A stretch of 64,000 nt of DNA, from positions 1 through 64,000 of the forward strand of contig CAJQMR010000015.1 of assembly GCA_905479495.1 (NCBI GenBank), given 5' to 3'. The position numbers were made by a program, and so were the translations under genes. Each line of letters begins with the position of its first letter. Position 1 is the first letter of the stretch. This stretch comes from an uncultured Anaerolineae bacterium. GTDB lineage: Bacteria; Chloroflexota; Anaerolineae; Promineifilales; Promineifilaceae. The notes under the pieces were generated by a model that worked only from the letters and a program-made list of their open reading frames with translations, was not told the DNA's origin and made no database searches. Positions 45,096 to 53,739 of the stretch are shown here, piece after piece.

Positions 45096-45752
45096 GTGCA
45101 ACGTATTGATGAGCGGAAAATGTTCTTGTGGCTACTATTTCTCTCTTCATTGACGGGCCTCACTATTTGGTACGTGAAGCGGCTCACGTCTGTCACTTTC
45201 GGCGAATGGGGCGATGCCACTGTGGTGATGTTCAGCTTCTTCACCAACCTGACTAACTTGATTATCATTGTGATGGCTGGTGCCCTGTTGGTGGGACGGG
45301 GCAGGCTGTACCGCTGGTTCAATTCTCCGGTGGTGCAGGCGGCCTGCTGTCTGTACATCGCTTTTGTGGGGCTGGGTTTCTGGTTCATCCTGGGCGGGCC
45401 AGGCGATGTGGCAACCCTTCTGGATTGGATACCGCAGCTCACAGCACACACCTTGTCCCCAATTTTGGGTGTTGTGTTTTGGCTGCGTTGTGTGGAGAAG
45501 GGGAAATTAAACGGCCGTCATCCCTTCATCTGGCTGGCCTATCCCATTGCCTACCTGATCTACTGGCTTATTCGTGGGCCAATTGTAGGGTATTACCCTT
45601 ACTTTTTTGTGGATGTGAACGCTTTGGGCTACTCAGGCGTCGCCATGTGGTCCGGCGCGCTCATCGTCCTGTTTCTGATTCTAGGCACCATCATGTGGCG
45701 CATTGACCGCTGGCAAGCAGGTCGGCAGGTACGTTTGTCGGCAACGGCTTGA
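45096..45752 (+). CDS. Pr6Pr-family membrane protein
   Basis: This 218-residue protein has about six hydrophobic helices and the segments FSFFTNLTNLIIIV and YFFVDVNALGYSG that characterise the Pr6Pr membrane family, whose function is unknown. GTG at 45096 has GAGGAGG upstream. The SRPBCC gene follows after 4 bases and may be cotranscribed. Confidence 0.8.
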   Translation: MQRIDERKMFLWLLFLSSLTGLTIWYVKRLTSVTFGEWGDATVVMFSFFTNLTNLIIIVMAGALLVGRGRLYRWFNSPVVQAACCLYIAFVGLGFWFILGGPGDVATLLDWIPQLTAHTLSPILGVVFWLRCVEKGKLNGRHPFIWLAYPIAYLIYWLIRGPIVGYYPYFFVDVNALGYSGVAMWSGALIVLFLILGTIMWRIDRWQAGRQVRLSATA

Positions 45753-45756
45753 TAGT

Positions 45757-46194
45757 GTGAACACGTCTGTCACTATCATCATCCGCCGTCCACTTGAGGA
45801 TGTTTTCAGATATTACCTGGATCCAGCCAATCGGCCACGCTGGTCTGACCACGTGCTTTCTAGCAGCTGGGTGAACGACAAGCCGGTAGGCGTTGGGGCT
45901 ATCTTTCAGATTACCCTCAGGCAATGGGGGCGCGTGCTCTGTACCGAGCGGGAAATCACCGAGTACGAAGCCAACAAAAAAATGTGCTATGAACTGAACA
46001 TGAACGTCATGCGCGTCCATAGCTGCCAGACGTTTGAGGCGCGCCCTGAGGGCACAAAGTTCACCATCCAGGCTGAGATGCAGCCAAAGGGGTGGTTGCG
46101 GCTCATTTTTCCCTTGATTGCCAGGGGACAGGCGAAACATTTACAGGAAGAAGCCGCTAACTTAAAAGCTGCTTTGGAGGCCATCGAGCCGTAA
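45757..46194 (+). CDS. SRPBCC-fold protein
   Basis: This protein of about 145 residues shows the SRPBCC (START-like) pattern: a first strand VTIIIRRPLEDVFRYYLDP, WSDHVLSSSW, a central beta-sheet and a long C-terminal helix KHLQEEAANLKAALEAI. Such domains bind hydrophobic ligands in a deep cavity. I chose GTG 45757 because family homology begins there; the frame is open to 45703 but overlaps the upstream gene. No ribosome site is visible. The ligand is unknown. Confidence 0.78.
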   Translation: MNTSVTIIIRRPLEDVFRYYLDPANRPRWSDHVLSSSWVNDKPVGVGAIFQITLRQWGRVLCTEREITEYEANKKMCYELNMNVMRVHSCQTFEARPEGTKFTIQAEMQPKGWLRLIFPLIARGQAKHLQEEAANLKAALEAIEP

Positions 46195-46426
46195 CCTGAA
46201 ATTTGGTATTGCCCCGGTTAAACCAGCCGAATTTGTCATTTTCCGCATTAGCCAAAAGACAGCAGATGCTGTTGTTTAGGAACGGAATTTAAATAAGACG
46301 ACGAAGTCGTTTCCTTACCGTAAAGGTATAATGTAGGCAGATGCTAGATAGGTGGTGACTGTTTTTGCAGAGGATTTGCCGGATTATGAGTTTGAACTCG
46401 AATCTGGCGAAAGCGGGAGGTGCCCC

Positions 46427-46960
46427 ATGAAACAATTTACGAAGTGGGCGGAGAAAGAATATGGTATTGAGCAGCGGATTTTTGCCACACTGCTGGCTGG
46501 CATTCTGTTTGTGGTTCTCATTCCGCTGTTTTTAAGGTGGATTGCCGCCAATTTGGATCAGCGGCTAGGCCTGCCATCGCTTGAAATCAGTCTGCTTGTT
46601 TTTGTTTTTGGCCTCATCCTTGTGCTGCTGGGTCTCACGTTTGCACTCTGGTCGATCATTGCCCAACTCATCCGCGCCCGTGGCACCCCGCTGCCGATGA
46701 TGGCCACCAAGAAGCTGCTGATAACCGGGCCATTCAAACATTGCCGTAATCCAATGACATTTGGCACCATTTTGCTTTACTCTGGTATTGGCATCCTTCT
46801 TGAATCCGTATTTGCCCTGATTGTTGTCTTTTTAATTTCCACGCTTCTCATTATCTACCTCAAACAAGTTGAGGAGCGGGAGCTAGAAGCTCGTTTTGGC
46901 GAGGCATATCTGGCTTACAAGAAGGAGACGCCATTTCTGATTCCCAAGATTTTCTCTTGA
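46427..46960 (+). CDS. Isoprenylcysteine carboxyl methyltransferase/PEMT-like membrane protein
   Basis: This protein of about 177 residues has four to five membrane helices and the C-terminal signature KHCRNPMTFGTILLYSG followed by EERELEARFGEAYLAYK, typical of the ICMT/NnrU/phospholipid methyltransferase superfamily. The substrate is unknown. GGGAGG precedes ATG 46427; an upstream in-frame start at 46352 has no such site. Confidence 0.82.
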   Translation: MKQFTKWAEKEYGIEQRIFATLLAGILFVVLIPLFLRWIAANLDQRLGLPSLEISLLVFVFGLILVLLGLTFALWSIIAQLIRARGTPLPMMATKKLLITGPFKHCRNPMTFGTILLYSGIGILLESVFALIVVFLISTLLIIYLKQVEERELEARFGEAYLAYKKETPFLIPKIFS

Positions 46961-46976
46961 GGGGTTTGATTGGGAA

Positions 46977-47225
46977 TCAGGCTTGCTGGCTGGCAACGGC
47001 CGTTTCCTTCAAAGATTGCTGCAAATAATAAATGTTCACCAGCACAATAAAAGCGTTCACCACGGCCACCGGGTAGGCGCTGATGATCAAGCCATAGGCA
47101 GTAAACAGCAGCGAGCCAATCAGGTTGATCACCCGCAGCTTGGTCAGCGAGCGCATTGTCAGTGAAACGGCCACAAAAACAGAAGCGAAATAGCCCAACA
47201 TTTCAAAACTCATCACGGTATCCAT
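46977..47225 (-). CDS. Small membrane protein of the CBU_0592/YgjV type
   Basis: This 82-residue protein has two or three hydrophobic helices and the motif LGYFASVFVAVSLTMRSL with KLRVINLIGSLLFTAYG, which I recognise from the CBU_0592/YgjV family of uncharacterised inner-membrane proteins. AAGGAG lies 7 bases before the ATG. It is convergent with the methyltransferase gene, whose stop is 17 bases away. Confidence 0.78.
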   Translation of the reverse strand: MDTVMSFEMLGYFASVFVAVSLTMRSLTKLRVINLIGSLLFTAYGLIISAYPVAVVNAFIVLVNIYYLQQSLKETAVASQQA

Positions 47226-47397
47226 GACAAACTCCTTTCAGGTAATTACCATTCACCAATTGATTGAACATCACTTTAGCGGGGTATCGTGACGGGAGCG
47301 TGACGGGTTGTTTGTGGGGGATACGGCCGTTTTCCAGCCCCAAACTTTTTAGATCAAACGGTTTACAAACGGCCGTAATCACGCTATCTTTTTCATC

Positions 47398-47847
47398 ATG
47401 AATAACGAAATCATAACCACTACCCTGATCATTCTCGGTTTTTTCATCATCTTCCCCCTTTTCTGGAGCACTATCGTCTATCTCATTTCCCGCATTGGCG
47501 GCTGGGGCAGCATGGCGGAAGCGTATCCGTACCGCGAACCGCTGGCCGCCAACTGCTTCTCGCTGCAAAGTGCCATCTTGCGGCTTGCCTCCAATTACAA
47601 TGGCGTGCTTAAAATTTGCGCGGATGAGCAGGGGGTTTACTTTTCGGTGCTGTTTCTCTTCCGGCCAGGGCATTCCCCCTTCTTTGTGCCCTGGGAAGAA
47701 ATCAGCGGCACCAAAAAACGCTACTTTTTCTACAGCGTGATTGATCTTCGTTTCCAGCGTACGCCCAATTTGCCGTTCCGCATTTACCAACGCACGGCTG
47801 ATAGATTGGTGGACGTGGCGAACGGCCGTTGGGCTTACAGTGAATGA
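47398..47847 (+). CDS. Hypothetical protein with one membrane helix
   Basis: This 149-residue protein has one N-terminal hydrophobic helix (~5-28) and a soluble C-terminal domain with RPGHSPFFVPWEEIS and strands after it, reminiscent of PH-like domains. I do not recognise a family. No clear ribosome site precedes the ATG. A palindrome copy lies at its end (near 47821). Confidence 0.5.
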   Translation: MNNEIITTTLIILGFFIIFPLFWSTIVYLISRIGGWGSMAEAYPYREPLAANCFSLQSAILRLASNYNGVLKICADEQGVYFSVLFLFRPGHSPFFVPWEEISGTKKRYFFYSVIDLRFQRTPNLPFRIYQRTADRLVDVANGRWAYSE

Positions 47848-47865
47848 GGATGGTTTGTGGACGGA

Positions 47866-47892
47866 CGTTTTTCATTTGCCAGTTGGTTGGGG
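47866..47892. repeat. 27-bp direct repeat, left copy, flanking a toxin-antitoxin pair
   Basis: This 27-base segment is repeated exactly at 48619-48645, with the DUF433/DUF5615 pair between the copies. It begins CGTTTTTCATTTGCCAGTTG. Confidence 0.9.
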
Positions 47893-47985
47893 ATAAGGCA
47901 AGATTCCAATTAAAATCGAGTATAATCTTGGTGCGTAAGTCGATAAAGGTAAGCTGCTAAAGCGAATTTGAGCGGGGAAACAGAG

Positions 47986-48288
47986 ATGACTGTACAAACG
48001 CTAGACCATTACATCGAAAAAACAGAAGGGGTGGTAGGCGGCAAACCCCGCATTGCCGGGCGGCGCATTGCGGTGCAGAACATTGTTATCTGGCACGAAT
48101 GGTTGGGCATGAGTGCGGATGAAATTGCCACTGAATACGATTTAACGCTCGCCGAAATTTATGCCGCTTTGGCTTATTATCACAACAATCCAGTCGAAAT
48201 TGACGAGGCAATCAAAGTCAGTGAAGCCTTCGTCGCCGAAATGAAAAAGCAGATTCCTTCTAAGTTGCCCATTCAGTTTAATGAGTGA
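47986..48288 (+). CDS. DUF433 antitoxin
   Basis: This 100-residue protein matches the DUF433 family (GGKPRIAGRRIAVQNIVIW with a helix-turn-helix-like region, SADEIATEYDLTLAEIYAAL). Such proteins are antitoxins in VapBC-like pairs. ATG 47986 has a purine-rich site (GGGGAAACAGAG) upstream. Its 3' end overlaps the toxin gene by 8 bases, a typical translational coupling. Together they lie between 27-bp direct repeats. Confidence 0.9.
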   Translation: MTVQTLDHYIEKTEGVVGGKPRIAGRRIAVQNIVIWHEWLGMSADEIATEYDLTLAEIYAALAYYHNNPVEIDEAIKVSEAFVAEMKKQIPSKLPIQFNE

Positions 48289-48610
48289 AATTAGATTTCA
48301 AACGGATGAACATATTCCCAATGCGGTTATTGCTGGGTTAAAACGTCGCCGTGTAGATGTGTTAAGCTCGCTAGAGGCGGGTTTGCTGGGTGCTGCGGAT
48401 GAAGCTCAGCTGGCGTTTGCAGCCGAGCAAGGGCGTGTTTTCATCACCGAAGATGACGATTTTTTAACGCTTCATGCGCAGGGCGTAAAGCACGCCGGAA
48501 TCGTTTTTGTGCAGCCGAGACAGCCCATAGGCTACATGGTGCGTGGCCTGCATTTCATTTTCCAGGTGCTTTCTGCCGAGGAAATGGAAAATCATGTGGA
48601 GTTTTTGTAA
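48281..48610 (+). CDS. DUF5615 PIN-like toxin
   Basis: This 109-residue protein has a PIN-like fold pattern with the acidic residues expected for a ribonuclease: FQTDEHIPNAV near the start and ITEDDDFL near residue 65. DUF5615 proteins pair with DUF433 antitoxins and are regarded as PIN-type RNases. It starts inside the antitoxin gene. Activity on a specific RNA is not predictable. Confidence 0.9.
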   Translation: MSEIRFQTDEHIPNAVIAGLKRRRVDVLSSLEAGLLGAADEAQLAFAAEQGRVFITEDDDFLTLHAQGVKHAGIVFVQPRQPIGYMVRGLHFIFQVLSAEEMENHVEFL

Positions 48611-48618
48611 AGGAAAGC

Positions 48619-48645
48619 CGTTTTTCATTTGCCAGTTGGTTGGGG
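48619..48645. repeat. 27-bp direct repeat, right copy
   Basis: This segment is identical to 47866-47892. The copies are 753 bases apart (start to start). Confidence 0.9.
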
Positions 48646-48784
48646 TGAGATGTTGAGGGGAAATACGGCCGTACCCCACCAACAAAACTAGCTGCACGAC
48701 TTGTGTAGCTACAACTAAGCGATATTTTGCAAGGAAACGAGGGTGCCTAAGAAGAGGGTCAACAAATAATTGGCGGAGTTAAAC

Positions 48785-50179
48785 ATGACAAGACAAGCAA
48801 CCACTATTTTCGATTTGTTGGATAATTTTTTTGGTTCGGAACAATATCCGATTGCCAAACCCCTTAATAATCGACAGATTCGTGAGCTACGTGAACACAT
48901 TCTGAATTTCCATAACAGCTTTAAACCTTTTTTAAATGATGATTATAAAACCCGATTGTTTTTAGGCAGTTTTCTTTCATCCCCACCATTTACGACTGAA
49001 TCATCTCCCTATATATCGTCTGCCTTGTTATGTTCTGACTCAATTATCTTGTTTGATCCCCTCCACTATTGGTTTTGTGAAGAACAGTACAAGCGCACGC
49101 GATTATTGAGTGCTCCGACTGGCTGGAAAAATATGGATAATAGTAGCAAGGACTATGGCCGACCCAATTACAATAAAACAAAACAATACTTAGCTTGGAC
49201 TTTTCCCTGGCTATACAGTTTACGATCCTTAGTGGAAACTGGGAAAATTGTATTGATTCCAGCAGAGCAAATCGTTTTTTCGAATTCGGGAAAATTCACA
49301 GCAATTTCAAAAGAAGTGCAAAATATTACAAAGCCTGTAGAAAAACTGGCCGACATTTTTCTTCCAAAAGAGGTTACAGTTGATGATAATTGTAAGGGCT
49401 TATTTGTATTTGCTGGAGGAAGCAAAAAAACGCAAATACGAAAATCAATTGTCCGAGGAATTGAGCAATTTGCAAAAGACGTGACGATAGCGAATGCGAC
49501 TAACTCAATATATACTGCTCCGTTTCGTTGGGAACAGTATTTAGGCAATGCTTCTTTTAATGAATATGCAGCGATAAAAAATCATGCGAGGATTGTAGAA
49601 GGTATCCGAAACTTAAGACTACCTATTCTTGCTAATTTATCTCCTCATGTATTAAACGAAATTCATCAAGATTCAGGGTTTAGTGAATTTCGAAAAGGCT
49701 TGCAAGAAGCCATTCAGCAAATTGATGTAGAGATTGGGTCTGAAGAATTCGTAATTCGGACGAGGCAAATTGAGCAGGAAATATTGATACCAAAAGTAGA
49801 GGCATTGCATGAGGAAGTGAAGTCGAGCAAATTCAAAAAACTGACAAATGCATTTCAAGAGGGAGTGATGACATTTACTCAGACTTTTGGGGGCAATTTG
49901 GCAAGCGGTGTAGATATGAAGAGTAATATTCCTGCTAGTGCAATATCAGGTGGGGTATCAGTTTTAATGGAGCTTGTTTCCCAACGAAACACCTCCTCAG
50001 ATAAGCGGATCTGGACAAAGCTATTACCAGAAAAGGCCGAATTGCCCATTTATGGATCTTCACTTACTTTAAAGGAAAGTCCTGAGAATATAAATGGTTG
50101 GAATATACCTCAAAAACCTTCAATGACCGTCACTGTAACATCAGGCATCTTTAAAATTCCTTGGGAAGCTCAACCTTAA
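48785..50179 (+). CDS. Unrecognised protein of about 464 residues, AT-rich gene
   Basis: I do not recognise this protein. It has no membrane segment or signal peptide; the C-terminal half has helical stretches (~275-360). It contains basic and Asn-rich regions (NSSKDYGRPNYNKTKQYLAW), a GLFVFAGGSKKTQIRKSI segment and a short Gly-rich stretch near 395. The gene is strikingly AT-rich and free of ACGGCCGT, unlike its surroundings, which points to foreign origin. GGAG lies 8 bases before ATG 48785. It follows a toxin-antitoxin module and could belong to a small accessory island, but no defence or phage motif is identifiable. Confidence 0.75.
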   Translation: MTRQATTIFDLLDNFFGSEQYPIAKPLNNRQIRELREHILNFHNSFKPFLNDDYKTRLFLGSFLSSPPFTTESSPYISSALLCSDSIILFDPLHYWFCEEQYKRTRLLSAPTGWKNMDNSSKDYGRPNYNKTKQYLAWTFPWLYSLRSLVETGKIVLIPAEQIVFSNSGKFTAISKEVQNITKPVEKLADIFLPKEVTVDDNCKGLFVFAGGSKKTQIRKSIVRGIEQFAKDVTIANATNSIYTAPFRWEQYLGNASFNEYAAIKNHARIVEGIRNLRLPILANLSPHVLNEIHQDSGFSEFRKGLQEAIQQIDVEIGSEEFVIRTRQIEQEILIPKVEALHEEVKSSKFKKLTNAFQEGVMTFTQTFGGNLASGVDMKSNIPASAISGGVSVLMELVSQRNTSSDKRIWTKLLPEKAELPIYGSSLTLKESPENINGWNIPQKPSMTVTVTSGIFKIPWEAQP

Positions 50180-50288
50180 TGGTGAAATGCTTTTTTGCTA
50201 AGGCTGTTTAACTCATTTGGGATATTCTGATTAAACAATAATAGGCATGGTTCATTGTAAGCCAAATCATCTTTACAATTTTTCGCCC

Positions 50289-50324
50289 GTAGCCGCGATT
50301 TCCAATCGCGTTTACTCTGGCTAC
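50289..50324. repeat. Intergenic hairpin, GTAGCC family, copy 2
   Basis: Outer GTAGCC/GGCTAC encloses a perfect CGCGATT-TCC-AATCGCG hairpin (50294-50310). It is related to 25813-25865. Confidence 0.65.
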
Positions 50325-50376
50325 GAAATTGTAAAGGTCGTTTCGTCGGTTCTGTACTATGCCCAATAATGAATCA

Positions 50377-53300
50377 TTACTCCCTCTCAATAAGACAGAT
50401 AGATACGGCCGTATCCTCTCCTCCCCCTTGATTCCCCGCCGCATCAATCGCCACCACCCGGAAGCTGTGGCAGCCCGGCCCCGGAATGTCCCACTTCTCC
50501 GTAAATGGCGGCACCGTGCTGATGGCAAACGGCACCTCCGCCCCATCCACATAAAACTCCACCCGCTCTAGCGACACATCATCCGCCACCTGCGCCTGGA
50601 CAATCACCCACTCCTCGTCGGTGAAGATTTGCTGGTCGGGCAGCGGGAAGAGGATTTCGGCCGTGGGCGGCGTGTTGTCCACCGTCACCTGCACGCTGTA
50701 CTCCTCAAAGCCGCCATCCTGGCGCACCACCGTCAGCAGCAGCGTGTACAGTCCCTCCAGCTGTGACACGTCCCAGACGGCCAGCTCCGCGTTTTCGCGC
50801 GGCTCCGTCACGTTGTCCGCCAGCGTTTGCAGATTATCGGGCGTCAATCCCTCGAAATAGGCCAGCCGGTAAAAGGCAAAATTGTCGCTGCGCGCCGTGC
50901 CGGTAATCACCACCTGCCCCTGCACGTAGGCAAACGGCGCGGGCGCGCTGATTTGGATGTTTTGGTCCGGGCTGTCTGGCGCGGTGATCGTGTCGTACTC
51001 GTCTGGCGGCTGGGGAATCTCGTTTTCGCGCACCCAGTCGGCGGCCGCTTCGGGGTAGATAACAAATAGTTCCCGGTCGATCAGCTCTGGCGGGGTGTAA
51101 ATCGTGGCCAGACGACCCGTTTCCCGGTTGATGGCAAACTCCTGGACCATGTTGTCAAAAATGGTTGGCTGCGTGCCGTCGATGAAAATCTCGGAGACGG
51201 TGGGGCAGAACGAGGTGGGCAGCAGGCCAGACAAATTGCACACCGGCTGCTCCACGATGCCGCTGGGACGCGGCCAGGTGTCCAGCGGTTCATCCTGCAG
51301 CGCCCAAGCCATTAGCGCGTGCCAGATGGGGGCTGCCCCTTTGGAGCCGGGCACACTTTGCATCGGGCTGTTGTCACTGTTGCCTACCCAGACGCCGGTG
51401 ACCAGCTGCGGCGTATAGCCGACGGTCCAGGCGTCACGGTAATCGTTGGTGGTGCCGGTTTTGGCCGCAGCGGGGCGATTATCCGGCAGTTCCAGGGCGT
51501 TGGGGCAGCCAAAGCCAGCACAGCGGGCACTGCGGTCAGACAACATATCGTTCATCACATAAGCCAGCTGCGAGGTGAGAATTTCGCGTCGCTGCGGCTG
51601 GTTGTATTCGTACAAGACGTTGCCGCTGCGGTCTTCCACGCGTAAGATGGCCACGGGGTCCAGTGTGCGGTAGCCAGGCCGAATTTGCTCTGTTGGGCGG
51701 GGCTGGCCGACCATCACGCCCATGTTGTCCATCACTGAAAAAGCGTACACCATGTCCAGCAGCGAAACTTCGCCGCCGCCGAGGGTGATGGAGAGGCCGT
51801 AGCTGCTGTTGCCCTGGTCCAGGCTGTTGATGCCCAGGCTGTGGGCGGTGCGCAACACTTTGTTGACGCCCACCCAGCTCATCACCTGCACGGCGGGCAC
51901 GTTGTAGCTGTTGGCCAACGCCTGCCGCAAGCGCATGGGGCCGTGGAACTGGCGGTCGTAGTTTTGCGGCACGTAAGGGATGCCGTTGTTGGCCGCGCTG
52001 AAGTCGGTTTCCACGTCCAGCACCATGCTGGCGGCACTGTACCCCTGGCTGAGGGCGGTGAGGTAGGTGAACGGCTTGAAGCTGGAGCCGGGCTGGCGCA
52101 GGCCATCGACCGCCACGTTAAACGAGCCGTCGATGCTTTTGTCCCAATAGTTCAGACTGCCCACCATCGCTTTGATTTCCGCCGTTCTGGGGTCCAGCAT
52201 GAGAACGGCCGCATTGCCCACTTCCCGATCCACCCCTTCATCACTTGCAGCCAGCGGCGGCAAAAAGTCGAGCGCGTCACAGCTGGCTTGCTCGTCGGCG
52301 GGCAGGCCGGGGCCGATGGCACCGGAGAGCCGGTTGACCTGGGCACGGGCCACACATTCGGCTTGCTGTTGGTAGGTGAGGTCCAGCGTGGTGTAGACGC
52401 GCAATCCGCCGCCCAACACCAGCTCGGGGCCAAACATTTGCTCCAGCTGCTGCTGCACGTACAGGGCAAAGTGAGGGGCAATGATGTCGAAGCGGTCGGC
52501 AATGGCGTTGACGACGGGGACGGGGAGATTTTTGGTGGAAACGGCCGTTTCCTCACTAATCATCCCCTCGCGCACCATTGCCTCCAGCACCAGCGCCTGC
52601 CGCGCTTTGGCTGCGTCTGGGTTGTTGATCGGGTTCAGGGCGGGGGATTGAGGAATGGCGGCCAGCAGGGTAGCCTCGGCCAGCGTCAATTCGGCAGCAG
52701 GCTTGTCGAAATAGATGCGAGCGGCGGCTTCAATGCCGTAAGCCAGATTGCCGTAAAAGTTGGTGTTGAGGTACCACTCCAAAATTTGCTCTTTGCTGTA
52801 GGTTTGGGTCACCTGCCGGGCCAGCAGCAGCTCTTCCAGCTTGCGCTGGTAATCGTCCAGCCCCACTTCACTGCCCACAAGGCGGCGCTCCGGTTCGATC
52901 AGGTTGTTCTTGACCACCTGCTGGGTAATCGAAGAGCCGCCCTGGATGTCGCCGCCTTGCAGGACGTACTCGTTAAAGGCGCGGCCAATGCCCACCATGT
53001 CGAAACCCTGGTTGGTCCAAAAGGTGCGGTCCTCGATGGCGACGGTGGCGTCGATGAGCTGCTGCGGAATTTGGTCCAGCGGAACCCACTGCCGGTCGCC
53101 GCCGAGCGGATCGATGATTTCGTAGATGAGGGTAAGGTCGCGCTGGTCTGGATTTGCCTGGGTGGGATCACCCCAGGCGTAAATTTTGGTGGTTTCAAAG
53201 GTGTCGCTGTTGTCCTGGCCCAATTGTTCCAGCTCGGTGAAGTCGGGCAAATCGCGGCTGAAGCTGGCGAAAACGGCCGTTACCCCCACCGCCCCCAAGA

Positions 53301-53433
53301 GTAAAAAAGTGAAAACGGCCGTGGCCAAGCCCAACACACTCACACTGACCCAACGAAAAACGTTGAGACCACTGCGCTGTCTGCGCTGCTGACGCCGGAT
53401 GCGCCATTTGATGACACGGGTTGGCTTTGGCAT
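50377..53433 (-). CDS. Class A penicillin-binding protein (PBP1A-like) with C-terminal Ig-like domains
   Basis: This 1018-residue bifunctional peptidoglycan synthase has an N-terminal basic tail and membrane helix (~25-55). The glycosyltransferase domain (~95-270) has its catalytic glutamate in AIEDRTFW and GGSSITQQ. The transpeptidase domain has the active serine in PGSSFKPF near residue 450, SYN and KTGTT. After ~790 come Ig-like or beta-sandwich domains with proline-rich linkers. Class A PBPs are usually 650-900 residues, so the C-terminal extension is notable; it may bind wall polymers or partner proteins. The long antisense frame is a shadow. Confidence 0.95.
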   Translation of the reverse strand: MPKPTRVIKWRIRRQQRRQRSGLNVFRWVSVSVLGLATAVFTFLLLGAVGVTAVFASFSRDLPDFTELEQLGQDNSDTFETTKIYAWGDPTQANPDQRDLTLIYEIIDPLGGDRQWVPLDQIPQQLIDATVAIEDRTFWTNQGFDMVGIGRAFNEYVLQGGDIQGGSSITQQVVKNNLIEPERRLVGSEVGLDDYQRKLEELLLARQVTQTYSKEQILEWYLNTNFYGNLAYGIEAAARIYFDKPAAELTLAEATLLAAIPQSPALNPINNPDAAKARQALVLEAMVREGMISEETAVSTKNLPVPVVNAIADRFDIIAPHFALYVQQQLEQMFGPELVLGGGLRVYTTLDLTYQQQAECVARAQVNRLSGAIGPGLPADEQASCDALDFLPPLAASDEGVDREVGNAAVLMLDPRTAEIKAMVGSLNYWDKSIDGSFNVAVDGLRQPGSSFKPFTYLTALSQGYSAASMVLDVETDFSAANNGIPYVPQNYDRQFHGPMRLRQALANSYNVPAVQVMSWVGVNKVLRTAHSLGINSLDQGNSSYGLSITLGGGEVSLLDMVYAFSVMDNMGVMVGQPRPTEQIRPGYRTLDPVAILRVEDRSGNVLYEYNQPQRREILTSQLAYVMNDMLSDRSARCAGFGCPNALELPDNRPAAAKTGTTNDYRDAWTVGYTPQLVTGVWVGNSDNSPMQSVPGSKGAAPIWHALMAWALQDEPLDTWPRPSGIVEQPVCNLSGLLPTSFCPTVSEIFIDGTQPTIFDNMVQEFAINRETGRLATIYTPPELIDRELFVIYPEAAADWVRENEIPQPPDEYDTITAPDSPDQNIQISAPAPFAYVQGQVVITGTARSDNFAFYRLAYFEGLTPDNLQTLADNVTEPRENAELAVWDVSQLEGLYTLLLTVVRQDGGFEEYSVQVTVDNTPPTAEILFPLPDQQIFTDEEWVIVQAQVADDVSLERVEFYVDGAEVPFAISTVPPFTEKWDIPGPGCHSFRVVAIDAAGNQGGGEDTAVSICLIERE

Positions 53434-53739
53434 GTTTCCGTAATCCGTTATCGGTGGTCGGTAATCAGTTTACCGTTTACCGATTACCGGATTGTCGCAG
53501 GATTACAGGCGAGGAGCAAACGGTAACGGGCCATTCTGAGCAACGATTTAAACAAGAATGCGTAACTTGTTGAGAAAAGAGAAGGCTAGGGATAAAATTA
53601 GCCAGTTGTTCTGCCAAACCCCGATGGTTTGTTTATCAGGGAAGATATTTTTTAATTATTAATTTTCTTTGGCTAGAACACAGTTGTTCAGGCAATTCGG
53701 CGACGGCCTGAACTTATTTTGTGTGAAGAGGAGAAATCA
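53434..53739. other. Intergenic region with CGGTAATCGG family repeat
   Basis: The repeat at 53439-53494 contains nested TAATCGGT/ACCGATTA units like those at 9042 and 55500. The remainder (53495-53739) is AT-rich, ends with the GAGGAG ribosome site for the next gene, and shows no gene. Confidence 0.6.

Noticed and set aside
48785..50179. Calling the AT-rich gene a defence or phage protein
   Set aside because: No nuclease, helicase, integrase or toxin motif was recognised; composition alone does not give a function.
51841..53304. 487-codon plus-strand open frame opposite the PBP gene
   Set aside because: It is antisense to a well-supported PBP with all catalytic motifs, and its His/Val/Gly-rich protein has no recognisable domain.
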